A DNA stretch of 64,000 bases from Tiliqua scincoides (lineage: Eukaryota > Chordata > Lepidosauria > Squamata > Scincidae). Position 1 is the first letter of the stretch; each line of letters begins with the position of its first letter. The stretch spans positions 48,463,774-48,527,773 of the forward strand of contig NC_089824.1 of the NCBI RefSeq assembly GCF_035046505.1, written 5' to 3'. The position numbers were made by a program, and so were the translations under genes. Under the pieces are notes generated by a model, which saw only the letters and a program-made list of their open reading frames with translations, did no database searches and was not told where the DNA came from. Below, piece by piece: positions 41,268 through 56,200 of the stretch.

Positions 41268-44200
41268 ATGGCGACCCCCCTGGCCGCCGGAGGCTCGCAG
41301 GGCTTCCTCCTGCAGCTGCACGGCGTCCTGCGGAGCCCAGACCCCGCCAGCGCAGCCCTCCACGGCCCTAGCCTCATCCGCTCCCTGGCGGAGGCCTGCC
41401 TCACCCGCAGCGGGGACGCTGCCCGCGGTGCGTAGCGCCTCTGGGGCCGAGACCGCGTTCTCCTCCCGCTCAGGGCTGCAGCCCTGTCCGCTCCTTCCTG
41501 GGAGAAAGCCCCGTGGACTCCAGTGGCACTTGCTTCTGAGTAGACCTGCATAGGCTTGGCTCTCAGGCTGCAGTCCTGTCCACGCTTTCCTGGGAGGAAG
41601 CCGCACTGAGTATAACGGCACTTACTTCCGAGTAGGCATGCCTAGGATTGGGCTGTAGGAAGCCTTAAGCGTGGGTTGCTGCCTGCTCTGGGGTTGTGGA
41701 CTGCAAGGTGTGAATGTGACATTTCGGGTGTAATGCACACAAGAACGTTCTCTTTGTTCACAGTTTTTTGGACTCGTGGAACCCATTGCCACTTGAAATA
41801 GCCATGAGCAATCCTACACAGAGCTAGAGCCTGAGGGGCACCTGCCAGGGGCATGCAGTGTGGGTGTGGCAGGTAAGGCAGAACCACCCCATTGTAGTCC
41901 ATGGAAAAGCAACACAGCTGCCCTACCTGCTTACACCTGAAGAGGCTCTCCTTACACCTAAGAAAGCTGGTTTAAGGAGAGCCTCCTTGGGTGTAGGCAG
42001 GGCAGCTGCACTGCTTTTCCATAGACTGTGGACTGTGTTGGTGTCACCTGCCACTCTTGCACCGCGTGCCCCTGTTACCTATCCCAGGCACTATGTTGGG
42101 GGTCTGCAAGGCAGTCACTTCTGGGTCATCCCCCCCAGGTGGAGGAAGTGCTGGTGGCTTTGGGCCCCCACCCTGTTCATTCTCCAGCCTCCACAGGAGT
42201 AGGAATGGGGGTGCAAAGTCACCAGCACCACCACCTCCAGGGAAAACCCCAGGTCATGGACTGTAACATACATTACAACCAAAACATCTTCACAAAAAAG
42301 TTTTCAATTTCACCTGTTTATAGTTTTTGACCAGTGGAATTCATTACAGCTTGAAATAGCAATGAGTAATCCTACACAACACAGAGGTGTAACTAGGGTG
42401 GAGCCTGAGAGACACCTGCCCCAGGTACTACACTGGGTTGGGGTGGGGTGCAATGTATAAGGCAGTTGCTTCTGGGTTCTCCCTGTGGGAGGAGGCGCTG
42501 GTGGCTTTGGGTCCCCCATTCCTTCTCTAGCCTCCACAGGAGAAGGAATGGGGGGGGCGCAAGCCACCAGCACCACTTCCTCCAGGGAGAACCCAGAAGT
42601 GATATCACAATGTCATGTGGCATCATGACGTCATTGCCCTAGGCTCCGGCTTCTAGGTATGCCTCTGATGCTACATGACTAGCAGACCAGTTCTTTCTAT
42701 TTTTCCTCAGCAATAAAGCCTCGCCAAGCTCAAGACCTGCTTTCTAGTAAATTTATATATAACTCTAACATGTTGACCAGTCAGATACATGTTTCTCTGA
42801 AATAAATTTCATTGGCTTCACTGGATGTGTATAACTCTTTGACTTCGATGTATAGTCCCTGTTTAAACCTACTGACAGCACAGAGGTTGCAGATGGGAAC
42901 AGTAGGCATGATGCATCTCTCTTCTGCTACACATGTTTCCTGTGCGTGATATGCCATGTGTACTAGACTAATCTTATGTATTCTAGAATAATGCAGTGGT
43001 TCTCAAACTGGTGGGTTGCGACCCACTAATTCATGTAAAGAGCCCCCCTCCCCATCCCTTGAGGGGCTGAGGGCAGCAACATGATCCCCAGGATCCCCGG
43101 TATGGAAGGGGAATTTCTTTTATGTTCAGGTGACTGCAGGAGATGCCGGGAGCCCTGTGCAGCTCTCCTGAGAACTCCTTGATGCTTAGAACCTTGAAAA
43201 AAGCAGACACAAAGCACTTCCTAGTTACATTCTCTCCCCACACCTCCTGCAGTGTCCTGCAGCCACCTGTAAGAAAAGCTCCCCCCTTCCATCCCCATTA
43301 CTGACTCTATCCTGGGGATCACGTAGCTGCCCTCACTCCCTCCCCCACAAAGACTTACCCTGGGAGTAAAACTCCTGGGAAGTTTGAGAACCACTGGAAT
43401 AATGCATTTACAAAGAAATAACTGGTGTAAACAACTTGAATCCTTGCCTGCTCTTTCCACAGCCTTACAGATGTCACTGGTGTTTTCTAAAGAAGATGGG
43501 TTACTTGTTTTTATCCATAAATCACTAGCTGTTGAAGAAGTAAGTTGACAATATTAGTTTGAAAGGTGCTTGCAAATATACACTTGCCTTGTTGCCTTCA
43601 TGAGTGCGAATTTATGGGGCAGATAAGATGGTTTTGCTTTTTTTTTTTAACTTTTCTAGAGTGGGGCCTTTTTCTTTTTTATGGTTTGTATATCATGAAT
43701 TACTTACATTATTATATATCTATAGCAGGGGTGTCCAAGCTTTTTGGCAGGAGGGCCACATCATCTCTCTGACACTGTGTTGGGGGCTGGGGAAAAATAA
43801 TTAATTTATGTTTCATGTTTGAATAAATTTACGTAAATGACTTTATCAGAGATGGAATTTATATGAATGAATGAAGGTCTTGCAACAGCTCATGACTTGT
43901 AAGAGGTCTTGCATGAAGCAAGGCCGGCCTTTCCTTCACTACCACTGCTGCATCACAGACATGAAACAGCAAACAGTGGAAGGAGCCCTGTCCCACAGCT
44001 CATGCGAGAGAGGTCAAACAGTTGCTTTCACACTGAGAGCAGTTGTGTCAGGCCAGTGTGGGCTCCAGCAAGTCTCTGGCGGGCCAGAGGCTCATTGGAG
44101 ATTGGGGTTTCCCATGGGCCGGATTAGGAGTTCCTGAGGGCCGCAAGTGGCCCCCAGGCCAGGGTTTGGGCACCTCTGATCTATATGATACACTATTAAA

Positions 44201-47200
44201 ACAAAAGTTGGGCCAGTAACATTTGCATACTTATTTACAAGACTGGTTGGAAGCTGGTTTGAAGTTTGCACATTTATTGCTGTTTGACTCTGCAGTTTTC
44301 TGGGGGAAATACTTTTAATGCTTTCTTGATTTCAGTTTCGAGAATGCAGAGAAGAAGCATTAAAATTTCTTTGTGCTTTTCTGGAAAAGATTGGCTTGCA
44401 AGTTCACCCATATGCACAGGATATAAAGGTGAGTCAAGAAGTGTTCTGCTGTCGTAAATGGTGTGGCACTGCCTTAAATGGTACTGCTGCTGAATGCGAG
44501 GGAGCCACCATCAAAAGAAGCTGGTGGCTCCCAGTGAGCATCAATGACCCACCAAGGCCCCACTAGAGGAAGTAAGGCAGTGAAAAAATTGTAGGCTAGG
44601 CGCTGGAGGATTAGGACAGGAAGGACAGTGGGTGGGGAGTGGTCTGGAGGGGGAGGATCTCAGCAGCAAAGCTGCATGCCAGATCCTATCCCCAGTTTTC
44701 CAACCTGTCCTTCTCCCTTTCTCTCCTTGGACTTAAGCCAGCTACATAGCTGGTGTGGGTCCAAGGAAACTCATAGAAGATCAGGCAGCCTACTGAGAGA
44801 CAAGTGAAAATGTTTTTTACTTACCACTTGCTGGCCATCCTTTCCCCCTCATAGCATGCAGCATGTGCTCTTTTGGTATGATTACATGCTGTGAAGTAGT
44901 GGGAGATAGGGTTGAGCTGTTAGTCATGTTTTATATCTGTTTCTGTTCTGAACACTCCTTGTTATAAACAAAGTACTTGCTCCCTTAAATGGTTGCATTA
45001 TTGGTTTTCTGCATACTTGTCCTTTGTAACACTCTACAAAATACAACTTTTTGTATCTACCTTTTTTTTCATTTCACAAGCAGGAAAGATTTGAACATTG
45101 CATTTCGGATGGCTTTGCAGAAGAATAGGAAGCACAAGTCATTTGTGCTTTCTCTTCTTCACATGTAGTAGAGATGTGTGCAAGCCAACCTCAGAATCTT
45201 CTAGAGCTTTGTCAATTGTTTTGTCCCGGTATGGAGTTGAGAAACCCCATGCACAGTTGCGTGCCTCAAACAAAAGTATAATGCCCCATCCTGCAGCTCC
45301 TTTTTGACTGCCACTCTAGCAGCATTATAAGAAATGCTTCCCTTTGACTCCTTACTTCGAGGAGACCTCCAACAGCCAATATTCCTTTGCAGGATGCAGC
45401 AGAAGCAACATTCACATCACTGCATTGGCATAGGAAAACTTAGGTGGGATGGAGCTGCCCATTAATATACATGATAACTTGCCTTATATTTGGCAGATTT
45501 CTGGTTTCCCCCAGGCCTGTTCTGTTAAACCTTGACTGGTAGCAACACTTCAGTGGCTCAAATCAGACATCTTTCTCAGCCATCCTATTGAGGATCAAAT
45601 TAAGTGTTGCATTCAGTGCATGTTTGGCACTGGTGGTCTTATCATTTTCTGAACTTAGGCTGTTTCAGGGTGGGGGAGTGCGGGTAGGAGGGCAGGTCAG
45701 GCCTGGGAGGAGGGCGGGGATGGCGAAGGAGGCCTCTGCCCTATCCTAACCCCCCTCTAAGGCCTGAAAGCCCTACATGGGGTTACTTGGTTCTGGACTT
45801 GCAATTGAGTTGGCATGGCTCTTGAGTACCCCCTTATGGGTTGCTGGAGACCTCTGGCTGCCTCTCTCCCTGCACGTGTTACAGCAGTGGCCGTTTCTGC
45901 ACCTTTATGTTGTGCCGCAGCAGCCTGGTTAGGATTGCGCTAGGAGTGAGTGTAGAAAGCACTGTTGAATGTTGAGGAATACATGCAAACATAGTACAAG
46001 CTATAACACTGCAAATACAGTGCATTGTATTTACGTTTTTTGTCCTTTTAAAATGCAGCGGACATGTATTAGTGTTTATACAAAAGACAAATCTGCAAAA
46101 TGCAGGATCCCAGCCCTAGAGCTACTGATTAAGGTAAACATTTGTATTATATTTCTCAACTGTTTCCAAGTTCTGAAAGTATTTAGTTATGCTAGTTTAT
46201 GTGGTGATATGATATCCACAGCCCAGTACTACATAAATATTTTTTAATTGTGAAAAATCACTAGTGTCCCCCTTGTGTCTTTTTGAAGAATCTGGGCCCC
46301 TTTGGGAATCTTTCATTCCTTTTCTATATAATACTTTTGATGACGTTTGTTATTGTTGAAAAGCAGGATATAAATATTCTGAATACTAATCTTGCAGTAC
46401 TCTTTAAAATATGGATTATTTCTTGACACTGGTTATTATGAAAATTCTTCTAGCTGCTTCAGAATTTACGATCTTCCTTTGTGATGGAAGACATGAAAGT
46501 CACAGAAATTTTTAACAAATTCTATGGTGAACTTGCCGTAAAAAGTAAAGTTCCTGATACAGGTAAGACTTTTCCATTATGTTTTGTTTACATTTAGAAG
46601 ATGATGGGTCGGTAATTTATAATACTAAACTCTTTTGGCACAATCCAGCAAAAGGTTAGCTGTTGTGATTTGGGCTGCAGTTGTATGCACACTTAACTAG
46701 GGGATAGTCCCATTACTAACTAATTTTCCAGTGCAGATGCAACCATGCCAACAGGGCACATGCATCTTGTGGTGGGGAATGTAGTCATAGAGGCCTCCTC
46801 AGGGTAAGGTAATGTTTATTCCCTTGCCTTGGGCTGAGTTGGTTAGGAGTGGGCTGTCATTACCCCCCCCCTTTTTTTTGAAGGAAACAGGCATAGAGTT
46901 GAGTGTTATGGACAGAAATGGAATCAAACTTTTAAATTCCATTTATTTCAGTGGATGTTAGTTCTGATTAACTGTTACTGGGTTTGCCTTCTGTTTTTGA
47001 ATGCACTTTAATACCATACATCAGCCCTTGGGATTTGTGGAGCTGTTGTCTCTCCTAAAGCTTCATCCGATTCTAGGAAATGCCTTGCACTTGGTCCTTA
47101 TGAAAATTTCTCCCCTCAACTGTTTGTGACAGATCTCCTTTGAGTCTCATACTTACTGTTTTCTTTCCTCACAAGATAATTGTTCTTCCTTGTGATCTCT

Positions 47201-50200
47201 GTATTCACATTGGGTGTTGTGCATGCACAGAGATGGTTTGGGGAACATGCTAGAGTTCTGGCTAGGGTATGTGTGCCTTGAAGGATACAATGAGTACTTC
47301 ACTTAGGAGGGGTATACTTAAGTATCATCATCAGCTCAGGGAGCGTAAGTGTTTTTGAAACTAAACTAGGTGTGAAGTGAAACTGGTTTTGAAACTAAAC
47401 TAGGTGTGAAGTGTTGTTGCATATACCAGCTTGTTCCCTTTCAAGACGAGCTCATCTATATTTAGAGTGTAGGAGCATAACTGGGGGGGACAAAACGGTA
47501 AGTAATGCAGGCGCTGCAATGCACAGTGTAATTGGCCCTTCCCACTCACTGTTGGAGCCATTTCAGGCAGCAGTGGCAACGCTCAGGCACTCGCTGAACC
47601 AAACGGTGAACGCTACACATTGCTGTCACTACCCAGAACAGTTCCAGCGGCAAGTCGGAGGGGCCACTTTCACAGCTAGGTGCGGCACCTGTAGCACTTA
47701 CTGTTTTGTGCCCTCTCTAGCTATGCTGCTATTAGGGTTGCAAGAAACAATGTGTGCATGTTTTCATTTGATCTTTTATTTTCTCTCAGTCACAGAAACT
47801 TTGTGGGTAGCCTCCTTTGGCTTTCTAAATAAGGGTGGCGGTGGGGATGAATAAAGGTCAGGATAATGTGAAGGTGCCATAATAAGAAGTTGGAGATCTG
47901 TAATATTGTGTGAACGATCAAATCCTTCCCCACTTATGAGAAATTAAAGCAGTGATGTAACTAATATCAAAGAAAATGTAAATAAGTGATTAGGATGCTA
48001 ATTTTTTTCTTCTTCTAAGTTTTGGAAAAGATTTATGAGCTCCTGGGAATCTTGGGAGAAGTCCAGCCTAGTGACATGCTTGAAAACTCTGAGAAACTGT
48101 TCCGAGCTTATCTGGGTGAACTCAAAACACAGGTAAAATAAAGGCTTCTTGTGAAACTTGAATAGCATTTTACTCCTACGTGTTTTAACATAATATTGAA
48201 AACAAAGATTGTTAGAGACTTTATTTACCAATGAAGTGTTTCACTCTTGGAAATGAATCAGTGGTTTCCTAAATTACAGTGTGTGAATAATTTGAGGACT
48301 TACAGAGGAGATAACTCTACAAATGGTTTTAACTGAATTTTGCTGCAAAGAAATTCATGCTGAATATTTGGTCCATTGAAACTTTAAATGAGCAGAATGT
48401 TAGTTGTAATGAAGACAATTGAAGGCAATTATTTTCTTCCTTTGATTTTTAAAAAATTAAAAATAGTTCCTTGTACTGCATGTTGAAGTCTCAGAATAAC
48501 TGCCTGGTTCAATAGTGTACTTGGGTGTAACTTTTTCTCATTTTCAGATGACCTCTACAGTCAGAGAGCCCAAGTTTCCAGTAGTAGCTGGATGTCTGAA
48601 AGGACTGACTTCGCTAATGTATAATTTTACTAAGTCCATGGATGAAGGTGTGTATTATTAAAATCTCCTAATGACTATGAATAGCACAGCTAGCCTCTCT
48701 CAAAATACATGGAATTTTCCCTTCTAAACTTTCCAGACTTTTGGTTCCTGTGCCCAAACCTAGTAGCTTTTGTTGGGCATCCCTGCCCTGATTTTACATA
48801 TGTTTGTGCCTCTTTACCAATTCATCACCAGTCTGAAGTAACAGGGCTTACAGTTGTCATGAACATTCTATCCTAATCTTTAATAATGCGACTGAAGTTT
48901 TGTTCTGATCTTAAAATGTGGGGACATTTCATTATTCCCCATCCTGAGGTATGCTAGGTTCAGACTGATTCCTAACCTGTGGTTTGGATCAGCAGTCACC
49001 AAACTTGCAACCGCTGTTCTTCAAAAAAGTAGTCCCCTGGCAGACCAAAGCTTACCATTCCACCTCTGTGCCATGTTCACTCCCAGTAGATCTGGGCACC
49101 AGAACGCTCTGAGCAGTCGCATCTGTTGCATGGCATCCCAGAAGGCTGTTCAACAGGACATCCAGGCAGACGCGACTGCCTAGATCAGGGGTGTCAAAGA
49201 TAAGGCCCGCGGGCTGGATCCAACCCGCAGAGCCATTTTGGGTGCCCCCCGAGCTTTGGTGGAGTTCTGGGGCTGCCCCACCCCCGCTTGCTCCTTCCGC
49301 GAGCACAGCTCTGCAGCTGGAGAGAGTTCCTAGGGCTGGAGCAGCCACGCGTGGTGTCCCTGGCCCTTGGTCCTCCCTCCAACTGTGAGCCAGCCTCGCC
49401 CACAGCTGGAAAGGGCGACTGAGGGCTGGAGCACCTGCGTGCGGTAACCCCAGCCCTCGGTCCTTACTCCGGGCGCGAGCAGGGCTTGCCCGCAGCTGGA
49501 GAGAGTTCCAAGGACTGGAGCAGCCACACGTGGTGTCCCTGGCCCTTGGTCCTCCCTCCAACTGTGAGCCAGCCTCGCCCACAGCTGGAAAGGGCGACTG
49601 AGGGCTGGAGCACCTGCGTGCGGTAACCCCAGCCCTCGGTCCTTACTCCGGGCGCGAGCAGGGCTTGCCCGCAGCTGGAGAGAGTTCCAAGGACTGGAGC
49701 AGCCACGCGCAGCGTCCCCAGACCTCGGTTCTCCCTCTGGCTGCAAGCAGGCCTCGCCTGTGGCTGGAAGGGGCAACTGAGGGCTGGAGCAGCTGTGCAT
49801 GGCGTCCCCGGTCCTCCATCCTCCCTCCAGGCGTGAGCAGGGCTCGCTCGCAGCCGGAAGGGTGACTGAGAGCTGGAGCACCCACGCGCAGCATCTCCAG
49901 CTTTCAGCCTTCCCTCCAGCCGCGGCCAGAGCTCTCCTGGGCTTTGGTCATGGCCAGAGGGGGTCTGGGAGCAGGAGCCGCTGTGCGTGGCTTCCCTGGT
50001 CCTGGCTAGTGGCAGGTAGGTGGGGACTGGGGGGGGCGACTGGGAGGCTTGGCTGGCGGGCAGGCAGGCAGGGGATGCTTGGTGGTAGAATGGAGGCTGG
50101 GGGGCGACTGGGAGGCTTGGCTGGCTGGCAGGGAGGGGATGCTTGGTGGTAGAATGGGGATTGAGGGACAACTGGGAGTCTTGGCTGGCTGGCGGGCAGG

Positions 50201-53200
50201 GGATGCTTGGTGGTAGAATGGGGTCTGGTGTGGGGTGAGGCAGGGGATGCTAGGTGGTAGAATGTGATCGTGTGGGGTGAGGCAGTGGATACTTGGTGGT
50301 AGAATGGGGTCTGTTGTGGGGTGAGGCGGGATGCTTGGTGGTAGAATGGGGTCTGGTGTGGGGTGAGGCAGGGCATGCTTGGTGGTAGAATGGGGTCTGG
50401 TGTGGGGTGAGGCAGGGCATGCTTGGTGGTAGAATGGGTTCTGGTGTGGGGTGAGGCAGGGCATGCTTGGTGGTAGAATGGGGTCTGGGGTTGGGTGGGG
50501 TAGCAGAACGTGGGAGAAGCCTCAACTTTTAAAAAAAACAGGAAGTGATGTCACAAGTGACATCACTTCCTGTGTTCAGGTCACTTCCGGCTGCCACACT
50601 TTGAGATCGGCCCTCAGCAGGTGCCAAGAATCCAGTGTGGTCCCCAGGATGAAATGAGTTCGACACCCCTGACCTAGATCATGCTGGTGCCTAGATCTAC
50701 TGGTAATGAATGCAGCACGGAGGTGGAATGGTAAGCTCTGCTCACGAAGCAGAGGGCTTTCCCCAAACCCCAGTTCTGGCCCCAGGTCTGGGGTTTGGAA
50801 AGCCCTGGTTTAGATTATTGTGAATGAACCATGTTGGGATCACACGGGATCTCTTTCCTTCATAAGGGAATGTTAAGACAAACCACAGATCCTTAGCATG
50901 TGAGAACATGGAGAGCTGCTGTCTATTAAGTAACAAGAGTTAGAACAAACCAAGACAAAACCATGGTTTAATATCTTGCTGTGCCTTAAGTCTAATTAGT
51001 TAACAAACCACAGTTTTCTAAGTTTGTATGTAATAGGGAATTGAAGAACAAATTTTTGTGAAGACTACCTTTTCTTCTCATCATGTCCATGTCACATTGC
51101 TGCATTATAACTTTATTTTTATACTTATACTTACTTGATATACTTTTATACCAACTTTTATGCTTTATACTAACTTATAACTTTATTTAAATATTTGAAT
51201 ATTTTCCCTTATAGATCCACAGACTTCAAAAGAGATCTTTGATTTTGCACTGAAGGCTATAAATCCACAGGTGTGTTGGGTTTCCTTCTTACTTTAAAAC
51301 AATAATTCTTGAGATGTTAAGAGTTCTGGGAAACAAGTCTTTTATACTGAACCTTTTGACATTCCAGGTTGAATTAAAGCGATATGCGGTGCTTGTTGGT
51401 AAGAACTTTATTTAATAAATAACTCTCTGCAGAGATATATCTTTTTGACTGCGTATTTCTGCTCTATTGGAAAAGGCATGGCACATCTACCTTATTTTTT
51501 GTAAACAAGATGTGAAATATGTTTAAAATACATATGCATACATAAGACCTTTATTGTCATAGATAAAGAAAATGTAATTGAAAAACAACAAAAAACTAAA
51601 CAAAAATAAAGTAAAACAATAATAATCATCCATTACTCTCCACTCACCATAAAGTAACAGAAGACCCAGAATTTCTTCCCGCCAATACCCCAGAGACAAA
51701 GTTAGCAACCTTGTCGACAGAATCAGCTTCCAATATAGAAAGAAGAGACTATAGCTTGATTGAATCCTCCCCAACCCTGCATTTTATTCAGCAGTGGAGC
51801 CAGATAGGATGTTATAAAGCAGGCAGTGAAAAAATATGTGTTCTCCACACAATTCCTGTCACAGGCACGTCTTCTCTCTGAGTGGGGAACACCACTAAAC
51901 CTGGCTGCCAGCGAAGCTGAGGAAAATGCATTACATCTCGCAAGGGAGAATTTTCTGCGAGCCTGTGGGCACTGCAAGTGATAAAAAAAAGAAGCCGGCC
52001 TCCCAAACCTGATTGGGATGTGCAGGTTGGGGGGGAGGAAGCATGTGGTATCAGCTGCACAGAATAGCTCCTGACTCTCAATATCAAGCAATCTTTCCTT
52101 AATAGGCTTCATTTAAACCAGGGGTGTCCAAAGTTTTTGGCAGGAGGGCCACATCATCTCTCTGACACTATGTCAGGGGTTGGGGAAAAAAGAATTAATT
52201 TATATTTCAAATTTGAATAAATTTAAATAAGTTTACATAAATGAATATATTAAAGCTGAACTTATATGAATGAATGAAAGTCTTGCAATAGCTCAAGGCC
52301 TATAAAAGGTCTTGCACAAAGCCAGGCCAGCCTTTTCTTTGCTGCTGCTACTGCATCACAGACATGAAACAGCAAGCAGTGGAGGGAGCCCTCATCCCTC
52401 AGCTCACGCGAGAAGTCAAACAGTCGCCCTCACGCTAAGAGCAGTTGCGTCGGGCCAGTGCGGGCTCCAACAAATCTCTGGAGGGCCAGATGCTCATTGA
52501 AGACTAGGGGCTCCCTGAGGGCCACATTGAGAGGCCTCGAGGGCCGCAAGTGGTCCCAGGGCCGGGGTTTGGGCACCCCTGATTTAAAGCAGTCATACCT
52601 AAGCTTGCTGTGTCTAGTCCTATCGATTTAAGCTTAGTGAGTATATCCGCAATCTCCACAGGCGGTACTAGATCAGTCAGAAGCTGGATGTTTAAAATAA
52701 TAATAACCAGAATAATGACAGGAGAATTATATTCTGTTGAATGTTTGTTAGGGTAAATTCTATGAATATTGGTTTATTGCAATTATCTAAGAAGGTAGAA
52801 GTATATATGCTACATGCTATGGTATGGAAGCATGGTAGAAGTATATATACTACATGCTCTAGCTGTAACAATATTCTCAATTTAAATTGCAACTTTTGCT
52901 TTGCAGCTGGCCTACATTTGTTTAGCGTGCATGCTGTTCAGTTTACACCCTGCCTTCTGGACAACTATATCTCACTTTATGAAATAATGTCCAAGTGGTG
53001 TGGCCATCAGAATGCTGAACTGAAGAAAGCTGGCCATTCTGCCTTGGATGCATTTCTGAAACAGGTACAATAACTGCAGTTTATAACTCAGCATCTTAGC
53101 TTTATAATTCCCCAAATATTATACAACGTTCTACCCTCTCTCCAGCTTACCAATTGGTGAGCTTTGGGAGAATCTATCTTTCTAGTTTCACTGCTGTTTC

Positions 53201-56200
53201 TGTTTCTTTCTCCTGCAGTCTGCTTCATTCATTCCTGCCTGCCCCCTTCTCTTGTATATTTATTAGTTTTTCTGTCTCCACTATAATCTTCCTGTGCTGC
53301 CTGAGATGAGATTTTACTTTGAGCACCGTACAAGATACTGTTTCTACATGGGAGTTTAATGCTCAGTGAATGTTTAATGAGTTATTGCTTATTAACTGTA
53401 TTTAACTTTTTATACTGGTGTTAATTTGGTGAGTCTTGGTTTTTTTTCTTCTTCTTCCATCTTAGCCCAGGAGGTTTCATCATGATGGTGTGCCAGTGCT
53501 CTGGTTTTGTTATTTTTATGTTAGGTTGGTTTGAGGAAGTTGCTGAATAGCATCTGTATACAGAGATTAACTTTTTGTTTTTATCTAAATTATAAAATGT
53601 CCAATTTTATATATAACGTGCAGATCTCTGCAGTGGTTGCAAAAGATGCAGAAATGCACAAGAGTAAGCTGCGCTTCTTCATGGAACAGTTTTATGGCAT
53701 CATCAGAAAAATAGATGCCAGCAACAAGAACTTGTCAATTGCTATTCGTGGATATGGACTTTTTGCTGCTGTATGTACTTAATTTCATTACATTTTAGCA
53801 TGTTGACTTGATCATTTGTCTAAAGAACACATTTATTCTACATGTTTAATTGGTGTATTCTTTTTGTATGGAAATTTTAGCTGCATCAGGCATGCATTTT
53901 TTGCTAGACTTTGCAGTGCATTGAATATGAATCTCCCTTGCCTTGAATGCAGTGCTTAAAAAATGGAACGTATGCATCTGTGTGGTTGGGAGGAGGGAGA
54001 AAATCAGACCTGTTTTGAGTCTATGGAAAATGAAATCTTGTATGCATGGGTGCTGGGCTGAACGGTGGTGTTTGTGTTTTAATCTCATTCAGTTTAATGA
54101 TGTGTTTTGTTTTCTTTCTGATTTCAAGTCATGCAAAGCTATCAACTCAAAAGATGTTGACATCATGTATGTTGAGCTCCTTCAGCGCTGTAAACAAATG
54201 TATCTCACTGAGGCAGAATCAATAGATGATCATATGTACCAGCTGCCAAGTTTTCTTCAGTCTATTGCAAGTGTTATCTTCCACTTAGATACTGTAAGTG
54301 ATCAGGTAAAACCTCATTTGTGAGGTTATTATAAAATAATTTAACAACCCTATGACTCTGTTGGTGATAAGGGTGATGGTGCAAACTTTCTCTTCAAGAT
54401 CTGAAAACCTCTTCAATTTTAAAAAGCTTGAATAATTTGCTGTTTTTAGTGAACTTGCACCTTCTGTCTCCTGATATGTGATTCTATCTCTTCTAGATTC
54501 CTGAAGTATACACTCCAGTACTTGAACATCTGGTTGTGGTACAAATAGAAAACTTCCCACAATACAGTGTAAAAATGCAATCTATGTGTTGTAAATCGAT
54601 TGTGAAGGTTTTTTTAGCTCTGGCAGGAAAAGGTCCTGTTTTATGGAGTTTTATGAGCACTGTAGGTGAGTTCTTAATTATCTAGATATTAATCTTTATC
54701 TTTCATTGTCATACTTGTTTAAGAGCAGTGTTCAAAATATTAATTTGCGATGCCAGCAGTGCCAACAGAGAGTGTATACAGTGTCTTATTTCTATTTTAG
54801 TAAGCTCCTGAAATTGTGAGAGGACTCATTGTACTACTATTATTTCTTTACTCTCAATCTTTTGCCCCTTTTTTTTTTTTTTTGCACAAAACTAAGAGTC
54901 CAACCTTATACTTACCATGTGTCCTTGGGTCTGGTGCTAACTGTCAAAAATCAGTTAGTTCCAGTTGCAAAAAGAGCTCTGCCAGTGTGCTAGTTAGCTT
55001 GCTGGAAGGCCTGTGCTGACAGGAAGGCCTCTGCCTTCATGTCCACTCCAGCACTTCTCCTGTTGATTATACATGAAGGTACATCAGTGGGAGGGGGTGG
55101 CAGGAGGGCAGAACAGTGGCAGGGAAGGGCAAAATGGTTGGGGGAGGGGTGGGTTGGGCCCAGGAAGGGGCAGGATTGGCAGCACCATGCTGCCAATATC
55201 CTAAAACCCCCTTCCTGGACCCGAATCTATGGCACAGGTCCACAAAGACCTGCGCCAGATATTTAGCTGTCGCAGCTCTGAGTAGCCACGCTCCTTGTGC
55301 CATGGAAGCTGGCCCCTGGGTAAGGCAACAAGTGTTCCTTTACCTGAAGGAGAGCTCCTGGACTGCCCCCCATAGGATGCAGTGGTGACCATTTTGGTGC
55401 CACTGCATTGAAGGAGGGATAGTGAATAGGACTGGGCAGTGAATCTATTCATACTGCTTTTCTTCCTTTCACTGCCTCTTTCACAGTACGCTCCTCTTTC
55501 TCACCTGCCAATCCACGCTTTCTCTAAAGTTGCCCCCATTTTTGTTTTCTCCAAAACCTCAATTAATTTTCTAGACCCTATCCCTTCTTCTAGCTGCTTT
55601 GTACTTATACCTTTAATCTTCATAGGAGACACCCCTTGGCATTACATGGCCAGTTAACTACCCTTTTTCATTTCTTTTTATACATGTATATGTGTATACC
55701 TGTCACCCAAGGATAACATTTCTGATGAAAAGGTTTCAGGCTTCTGCAATAATAATTTGTTAGTCTTTAAGGTGTTACAGAAGTTTGTGATTTGTGTTAA
55801 TGTATTAGAATACTGATGTACTTTTCAGCCTGTTTGATTTTTTTTGTGTGCATTATCTTTATTTTCAGTGCATCAAGGTTTAATCAGAGTCTGTTCTAAG
55901 CCAATTGTCTTTCCAAAGGTTAGTATTGTTTTAAGTACCTTATTTTGTTTTCTTTATTTGAATAACAGAGAGGTCCTTAATGGGATATGAGGCATTAAAA
56001 TTGTGTGTTTTCATGCTCAGTTGTATTAAACATAGCTTGGGGTCTTAATGTTCAAGTAAAACACACTTGTGAAATTCTAAAATGCCATATAAGAATGAAA
56101 TGTCCTTCTGATTTTCTTGACATGAAATATTGTGGCTTTCTATCTATCATGTGCCCTAAATGAGACATGCACTGTCTCATTTAGTGCATGCACTGATTTA

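Larger units (their letters stand above)
49186..50671. mobile_element. Long hAT-like element made mostly of two minisatellites
   Basis: Termini CAGGGGTGTCAAAG and TTCGACACCCCTG, with 8-bp duplication GCCTAGAT / ACCTAGAT. Only the outer 100 or so bases on each side look like an ordinary MITE. The middle is two arrays (49300-49930 and 50015-50500). PRKDC intron 7. Confidence 0.85.

Noticed and set aside
49330-50525. Long minus-strand open frames (up to 235 codons) in PRKDC intron 7
   Set aside because: They are translations of two minisatellite arrays inside a hAT-like element. The repeated peptides follow the DNA repeat unit.
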